Below are positions 59,696-64,000 of a stretch of 64,000 bases of DNA, piece by piece. Source of the stretch: JBPRGG01 sp051418075 (GTDB lineage: Bacteria > Bacteroidota > Bacteroidia > Cytophagales > Cyclobacteriaceae); contig JBPRGG010000019.1 in NCBI GenBank assembly GCA_051418075.1, positions 43,056 to 107,055 on the forward strand, in the 5' to 3' direction. The notes under the pieces were generated by a model that worked only from the letters and a program-made list of their open reading frames with translations, ran no database searches and was not told the origin of the DNA. A program made the translations under genes and the position numbers. How positions within the stretch are numbered: position 1 is the first letter of the stretch; the number at the start of each line of letters is the position of its first letter.

Positions 59696-62600
59696 TTAGT
59701 TTTTTCTAGCTATTGAATTCAGGTCGATGGTTCTTTTTTCTCCGGTAAACTTAAAGATCTCTATTTTTTGCGTATAATCATACACTTTCAAGGTCCGGGA
59801 TCCATGGGAATAAAAGGAGTTTCCGTAATAAAACTCCTGTTTGATCAATGAATTATCATCCAGGTGAATCAGGGCGCAGACATCGTCATCCTCCAACCGG
59901 ATGACTTGATTGTAGGCTTGGTCAAGTACAAACACTTTTAAATAATCATTGTTTGCAGCACTAAGATATAATGATTGATCCCGTGCGTCAACCAGTTCTG
60001 CCAGGCCCTTGGCATCAGAATCCACCATAAAGCCGGTAGTATTTTTTGGTGTGCTGCTAAAATGTCCCTGGCCGTTGCCTGTCAGAATATAACCATGAGA
60101 AGCATCATTAAAACCAGTTTCTATTTCTGAAGCATAACTATTTCCGGTGATCATTATATCCGGATTTTTATCCTGGTTAAAATCTCCTACAGCCATACCA
60201 TATACTGGGGCAAACTGAGCTGGTTGAGGAAGCCGATGCATCACAAATTCAGCCGATCCTTTATTTTCCAGGTAAATACTGGCCAGATTGTTACATTTAA
60301 AAACATGCATGCCGGTGGTATCCAACTCTGCCAAAAGTTGCGGTGCCGTAATACGGGCATAATCAGCGTATGTTTTAAATTTTTTTCTCAATACCACCAT
60401 CTGTTCTATCAGCTCATCCCGGGGATGTGCCAGAACTTCTTTCCCCTGTATATAATAAGTAAAAAGAGGATCCAGGCTGCCATTTTCATCAAAATCCTTT
60501 ACATACATCCGGGCTGGCTGGTTTTTACTGACTTGGTACCGGTTGTTCAGTCCGTAATTTCCCACCACATAGTCTGTGTCCCCATCCCGGTCAAAATCAC
60601 CTCCCAACAATGAATTCCACCAACCATAAGTTTCCGACATAACCCTTGCCTTAACGAGTTTGCCTCCCTGGTTCCGGTAAAATGTTACTGGCATCCAATC
60701 ACCTACTACTAATAGATCTATCCAGCCATCCTGGTCAAAATCTGTCCATAGGGCATCCGTTACCATGCCCAGGCTGTCAAATCCTGAGACGATCAAAGAG
60801 GTATGGTCTTCAAATTTCAATTGATTGGTTTCAGTGAGTTGATTCACTATAATAAACCCCGGCGCTGGTAAAGGATATCTGCCAGGTAAACTCCGACTAC
60901 CGGCAAATATATCCAGGTCTCCATCCCTGTCAAAATCTGCTGCTTTGATACAGGAAGAACTGAATGGAATAGGGGGCAAGGCTTTTTCGGCCAGTTTAAA
61001 ATTGCCCTGGCCATCATTCCGGTAAAGACGGTCCTGGTAATAGGAACTGGTAAAACTCATTTCATTGCTGCCGCTGGCCAGGTAAAGATCCTGGTCCCCA
61101 TCCTGGTCTGCATCAAAAAAGAGGAGGCCTGCATCTTCAAAGTTTTTGTCTTCATGAAAAGCTTTGCCCCTGAATTTACCTGTTGGCTCCTGAATAAATA
61201 GTTGACCAGGGTAATAGCGGGAACCTCCCAGGTAAATATCTTCCAATTGATCTCCATTGATATCAGCTACTGCAATTCCGGGCCCCTCCTGTGAAAGCTT
61301 CTTATGTAACAACCTTTGGTAGTGAAAGTCCACAAAGTCGTATTCCTGGTCCTTATAATTCAGGTTTCGTTCTACTGCTACCGACTTAAACCAGGGATTG
61401 ACTGGAGGTTTAGGCAAGGAAGAAGCGGCAGCAGGCAGATGTTTTAGATTTAAAGAAAAGGTATAGGTAGTATCAGCTTTCAAACGCGTCATGGTTTGTA
61501 CCTGACCGGTATACCATTGGATCTGAAGGGAGTCAATTTGTCTGGATTTTCCTAAACCAAATGTAAACTCCGGGCTAATGCTGGATTGGAAACCCCTGGT
61601 CACCAGGTTCTCCTGCATCTGCATCAGGGAATCCACATACAGGGTAATTCTGGAACCCACTGCCCGCAAGTTGGGGGCCTGACCTTTAAGTTTAATTTTT
61701 ACGAAATGATGGTCCTGTGATTCAGAATTTATGGTTTGATTGGCCATTATAAAGGGCGGTTCATCCAGATTTGCTACCACCAGGTCCTGGTCACCATCCT
61801 GATCCAGGTCAGCATAGGTTGCTCCATGAGAAAATGAAGGCTTTCGTTCCATCCATTGGTCTGAAACATTGGAAAAAGTTAGATCTCCCTGGTTTTTAAA
61901 GAGGTAGTTTGGCAAATAGATGCCTGGTAATTCATGTACTGCTTTGACAAAATCTTCCTGACTTTGATCCGGGTCAGATACATATTGTGGCCTTTGAACA
62001 TAATGCACAAAATCCAGGTCCTGCATATCTCTTTTAAATCCATTGGCTACAAACAGGTCCTTCCAGCCATCAAGGTCGAAGTCGGCCAGTAATATGCTCC
62101 AACTCCAATCGGTATGATGGATCTTAGCCAACTGTCCTATCTCACTGAAATGCAAATCTCCTTCAGTTCCTGTTCCATTATTGAGCTGCAGGGAGTTTCG
62201 GCTGAATTGAGGAATATATCCGTTTTCAAGGGTCATCATAAACCGGTCATAATTGGCCATACTTTGCATTGATTTTAATCTTTGGTTATCCTCCGGAACC
62301 ATGTCAGCTACAAAAATATCAACCCATCCGTCATTGTTATAATCTGCCAGATCAGCCCCCCTCCCGGCAAAACTGGTATGTTTCAGGTATTCAGCTGTTC
62401 GGTTGGAAAAAGTACCATCCCTGTTATTCATGTACAGGATCTCATCAGCCAAAAAGTCATTGGCAATATAAATATCGGGCCAGCTGTCATTATTCAGATC
62501 ACTGACAACCAGACCCAGACTATAGCCTGGAAAAGTAATGCCGGCCTGTACCGATACATCCGTAAACAGTTCCTGGCAATCAATTCCCTGCTCCTGGCAT

Positions 62601-63307
62601 TCTACAGCATTATTCCGGTACAGTTTATCCGACCGGTCCGGGTCCACCTGCTGGTTTTGTACAATAGGTAAATTCACAATTCCGCTGTAGTAATTTTCAG
62701 CCAGATTTACGATCATATAAACATCCAGGTCTCCATCTTTATCATAATCAAAAAAAGCCGCCTGGGTGGTATAACTGTGATCATCCAGATTGTAATCCGC
62801 AGCAGATTCTTTGAAAACAGGAATACCTTCAGCATTCAATCCCTGGTTAACAAATAATAAATTCTTTCTTTTTTCAGCTGATTTACTTCCGGTGGCACAG
62901 GCATAAATATCCAGCCATCCATCCTGGTTAATATCAACGGTAGTGACACCACTGATCCACCGATCTGTACTGACCCGGGCAATTTCTGTAATGTCTTTAA
63001 ACCTGATCTGTTGTTGTTGCTGGTTGAGATATAACCGGCTGGAAACCATATTCCCCGAAAAAAACAGGTCTTCCCATCCATCGTTATTAAAATCACCTGC
63101 CGCTACCCCTCCGCCGGTATAAATATTGGAAAAGGTAAGCACATTAAAGCTGTCACTTTCAAAAATCCGGTTGTTGAAATTAATCCCGGTTTGACCGGGA
63201 GATAGCTGCCTGAACTGGTAATTGTCCTCCTTATGGCAGGAAACCAATCCAGTTACGAGAAAAATCAGGAGTAGTATATTTTTCATTAAGTATCGATAAT
63301 CGATCAT
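59696..63307 (-). CDS. VCBS/ASPIC repeat lipoprotein with two propellers
   Basis: The 1203-residue protein has a lipoprotein signal; Met8 (63286) gives MKNILLLIFLVTGLVSC with a clean lipobox and is the better start. Residues about 60-520 form FG-GAP/VCBS repeats with Ca-binding loops (DFNNDGWEDL, DINQDGWLDI, DYDKDGDLDV, DYNNDGWVDI). An ASPIC/UnbV domain lies at about 530-625 (AVGSRITLYVDS, DSLQIQWYTG). A second VCBS propeller follows (about 660-1130; DADQDGDQDL, DFDRDGDLDI, DFDQDGWIDL). Such CRTAC1-like proteins are frequent next to polysaccharide or SusCD genes, but no activity is established. It may be co-transcribed with the partial gene upstream. Confidence 0.9.
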   Translation of the reverse strand: MIDYRYLMKNILLLIFLVTGLVSCHKEDNYQFRQLSPGQTGINFNNRIFESDSFNVLTFSNIYTGGGVAAGDFNNDGWEDLFFSGNMVSSRLYLNQQQQQIRFKDITEIARVSTDRWISGVTTVDINQDGWLDIYACATGSKSAEKRKNLLFVNQGLNAEGIPVFKESAADYNLDDHSYTTQAAFFDYDKDGDLDVYMIVNLAENYYSGIVNLPIVQNQQVDPDRSDKLYRNNAVECQEQGIDCQELFTDVSVQAGITFPGYSLGLVVSDLNNDSWPDIYIANDFLADEILYMNNRDGTFSNRTAEYLKHTSFAGRGADLADYNNDGWVDIFVADMVPEDNQRLKSMQSMANYDRFMMTLENGYIPQFSRNSLQLNNGTGTEGDLHFSEIGQLAKIHHTDWSWSILLADFDLDGWKDLFVANGFKRDMQDLDFVHYVQRPQYVSDPDQSQEDFVKAVHELPGIYLPNYLFKNQGDLTFSNVSDQWMERKPSFSHGATYADLDQDGDQDLVVANLDEPPFIMANQTINSESQDHHFVKIKLKGQAPNLRAVGSRITLYVDSLMQMQENLVTRGFQSSISPEFTFGLGKSRQIDSLQIQWYTGQVQTMTRLKADTTYTFSLNLKHLPAAASSLPKPPVNPWFKSVAVERNLNYKDQEYDFVDFHYQRLLHKKLSQEGPGIAVADINGDQLEDIYLGGSRYYPGQLFIQEPTGKFRGKAFHEDKNFEDAGLLFFDADQDGDQDLYLASGSNEMSFTSSYYQDRLYRNDGQGNFKLAEKALPPIPFSSSCIKAADFDRDGDLDIFAGSRSLPGRYPLPAPGFIIVNQLTETNQLKFEDHTSLIVSGFDSLGMVTDALWTDFDQDGWIDLLVVGDWMPVTFYRNQGGKLVKARVMSETYGWWNSLLGGDFDRDGDTDYVVGNYGLNNRYQVSKNQPARMYVKDFDENGSLDPLFTYYIQGKEVLAHPRDELIEQMVVLRKKFKTYADYARITAPQLLAELDTTGMHVFKCNNLASIYLENKGSAEFVMHRLPQPAQFAPVYGMAVGDFNQDKNPDIMITGNSYASEIETGFNDASHGYILTGNGQGHFSSTPKNTTGFMVDSDAKGLAELVDARDQSLYLSAANNDYLKVFVLDQAYNQVIRLEDDDVCALIHLDDNSLIKQEFYYGNSFYSHGSRTLKVYDYTQKIEIFKFTGEKRTIDLNSIARKN

Positions 63308-63384
63308 AATTCAAAGATCGGTTTAACCAATTAAAAACTATTAGCCGGGAAAAGTTCCATTGATTTAATGGTGGTGTTTCCGGA

Positions 63385-64000
63385 TTATTGTATCTGGTCA
63401 TTGGAAACCATTTCTAGCTCTGACTGCACCTGTCCGGTAAGCTTAGACCAATGAAAAACTTTATCCTGGTTATTATTCAAATGAACCAGCGGCATAGGCT
63501 GATAGGCATGGGACGCTAGACTGGAAAGTGTTTGCCAGTATTTCAGGGCATGTGCCATATGGTTTTTAGCCAGGAGTTGGTCTGCTGAATTTTTTTCCTG
63601 TAAAAACGAATGCCATGCCAGCCCTGCTTTTAATTTACTGGCAAAATAAAGCGAAAGGTTAGACCATATTTGAATGTCAGTCAGTTCCTGGATTAATCCT
63701 TTATCGGTCCCCGGATCAACATCCTTGATCAGTTTAAGGGCCAGTTTGGCATCATTTTCCAGCTGGTTGGCCAGGTCTAAAGGAGTAATCTGTCCGGCTG
63801 AGAACATTTGGGCATCCTGACCGGCTTCCACAAATTCCCTGATGGAAACAAAGTCAGGGTCCAGAGGATCCACATCAATCAGGTTTTCCAGACTGATCAG
63901 AGATGTGCCTGATCCCTGACGAGCCATAAATCCTTCACTGTAAAGGGTAAAATCCCAGGTGCCATTCCAGAAGGAGGCGATCCTTAGAGGAGTTTGGCTG
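63385..64000 (-). CDS. C-terminal part of a large protein, possibly alpha-glucuronidase-like; N-terminus beyond the window
   Basis: The frame is open to the right edge (205 codons visible) and continues upstream of the Met at 63927, as in PLRIASFWNGTWDFTLYSEG, which reads as domain interior, so no start is claimed. The visible part is mostly helical: LTPLDLANQLENDAKLALKL-type helices and a C-terminal KYWQTLSSLASHAYQPM segment. Some alpha-glucuronidase-like proteins of Bacteroidota end in a similar way (a stretch of the form FxWxxYxxxV), but this is recollection and unverified. It is not a SusD C-terminus. The VCBS lipoprotein gene follows about 80-100 bases later. Confidence 0.6.
   Translation of the reverse strand, partial: SQTPLRIASFWNGTWDFTLYSEGFMARQGSGTSLISLENLIDVDPLDPDFVSIREFVEAGQDAQMFSAGQITPLDLANQLENDAKLALKLIKDVDPGTDKGLIQELTDIQIWSNLSLYFASKLKAGLAWHSFLQEKNSADQLLAKNHMAHALKYWQTLSSLASHAYQPMPLVHLNNNQDKVFHWSKLTGQVQSELEMVSNDQIQ

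Noticed and set aside
62282..62671. 129-codon plus-strand frame, and other long opposite-strand frames inside the VCBS, Mrp and GlgB genes
   Set aside because: They are antisense shadows of strongly supported genes with no protein character of their own.

Overview
The window is a 64-kb chromosomal segment of a member of the Bacteroidota, most likely the Cytophagales. The evidence is the ~40% GC content, two type IX secretion (T9SS) C-terminal sorting domains, many lipoproteins and SPI-signal proteins with almost no Shine-Dalgarno sequences, a DUF4105/Lnb-type lipoprotein acyltransferase, VCBS/ASPIC surface proteins, a fucose-permease-type sugar transporter and an RqcH-like NFACT protein. No tRNA, rRNA, CRISPR array, phage gene or transposase was found.

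Layout. 1-4.8 kb is a minus-strand polysaccharide block: a sulfatase cut by the left edge, an unknown secreted protein and a GH78 alpha-L-rhamnosidase lipoprotein. 5.6-8.7 kb has a Tat-exported metallophosphatase convergent with miaA. 8.9-15.6 kb is a five-gene plus-strand unit: hybrid histidine kinase, CheY-like regulator, small unknown protein, metallo-beta-lactamase-fold hydrolase, NFACT/RqcH protein. 16.0-18.6 kb is a cheW-MCP pair without cheA, followed by a terminator and a 168-bp fold-back repeat. 18.8-25.4 kb holds an AraC regulator, small secreted proteins, a MORN protein, a c-type cytochrome, a DUF4105/Lnb-like enzyme coupled to a MobA-like nucleotidyltransferase, and a T9SS-exported cadherin-like protein.

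25.4-32.1 kb is a full seven-subunit Mrp (Mnh) Na+/H+ antiporter operon led by a tandem universal stress protein gene, with a 20-bp palindrome upstream. 32.3-38.1 kb has a GH5-like lipoprotein/nitrilase/DUF1801 operon, a Fpg-like glycosylase with a degenerate zinc finger, and a three-gene unit of two CxxCH haem proteins and an MpaB/Lcp-type oxygenase. A GC-rich patch of unknown nature (38.26-38.47 kb) precedes a second sulfatase.

40-45 kb encodes one 1674-residue T9SS protein with VCBS propeller, ASPIC/UnbV, seven FN3 modules and a cohesin-dockerin-cohesin tail. 45.1-47.2 kb has rsmE and gltA. 47.4-57.8 kb is an alpha-glucan region: a sugar permease-ROK kinase operon runs divergently from glgE, a treS-maltokinase fusion and glgB, which together make the complete GlgE pathway. 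GlgB carries an unusual 116-residue Lys/Ser-rich N-terminal tail. 58.2-63.3 kb holds the divergent tesA/ybbA-like pair and a two-propeller VCBS/ASPIC lipoprotein; a gene running off the right edge may be the C-terminus of an alpha-glucuronidase-like protein.

Together the genes suggest a marine or saline polysaccharide degrader. Sulfated rhamnose-containing glycans would be attacked outside the cell or in the periplasm, sugars imported by proton symport, phosphorylated and stored as alpha-glucan, with Mrp maintaining sodium/pH balance. That life-style is inference; the individual enzyme assignments rest on the motifs listed.
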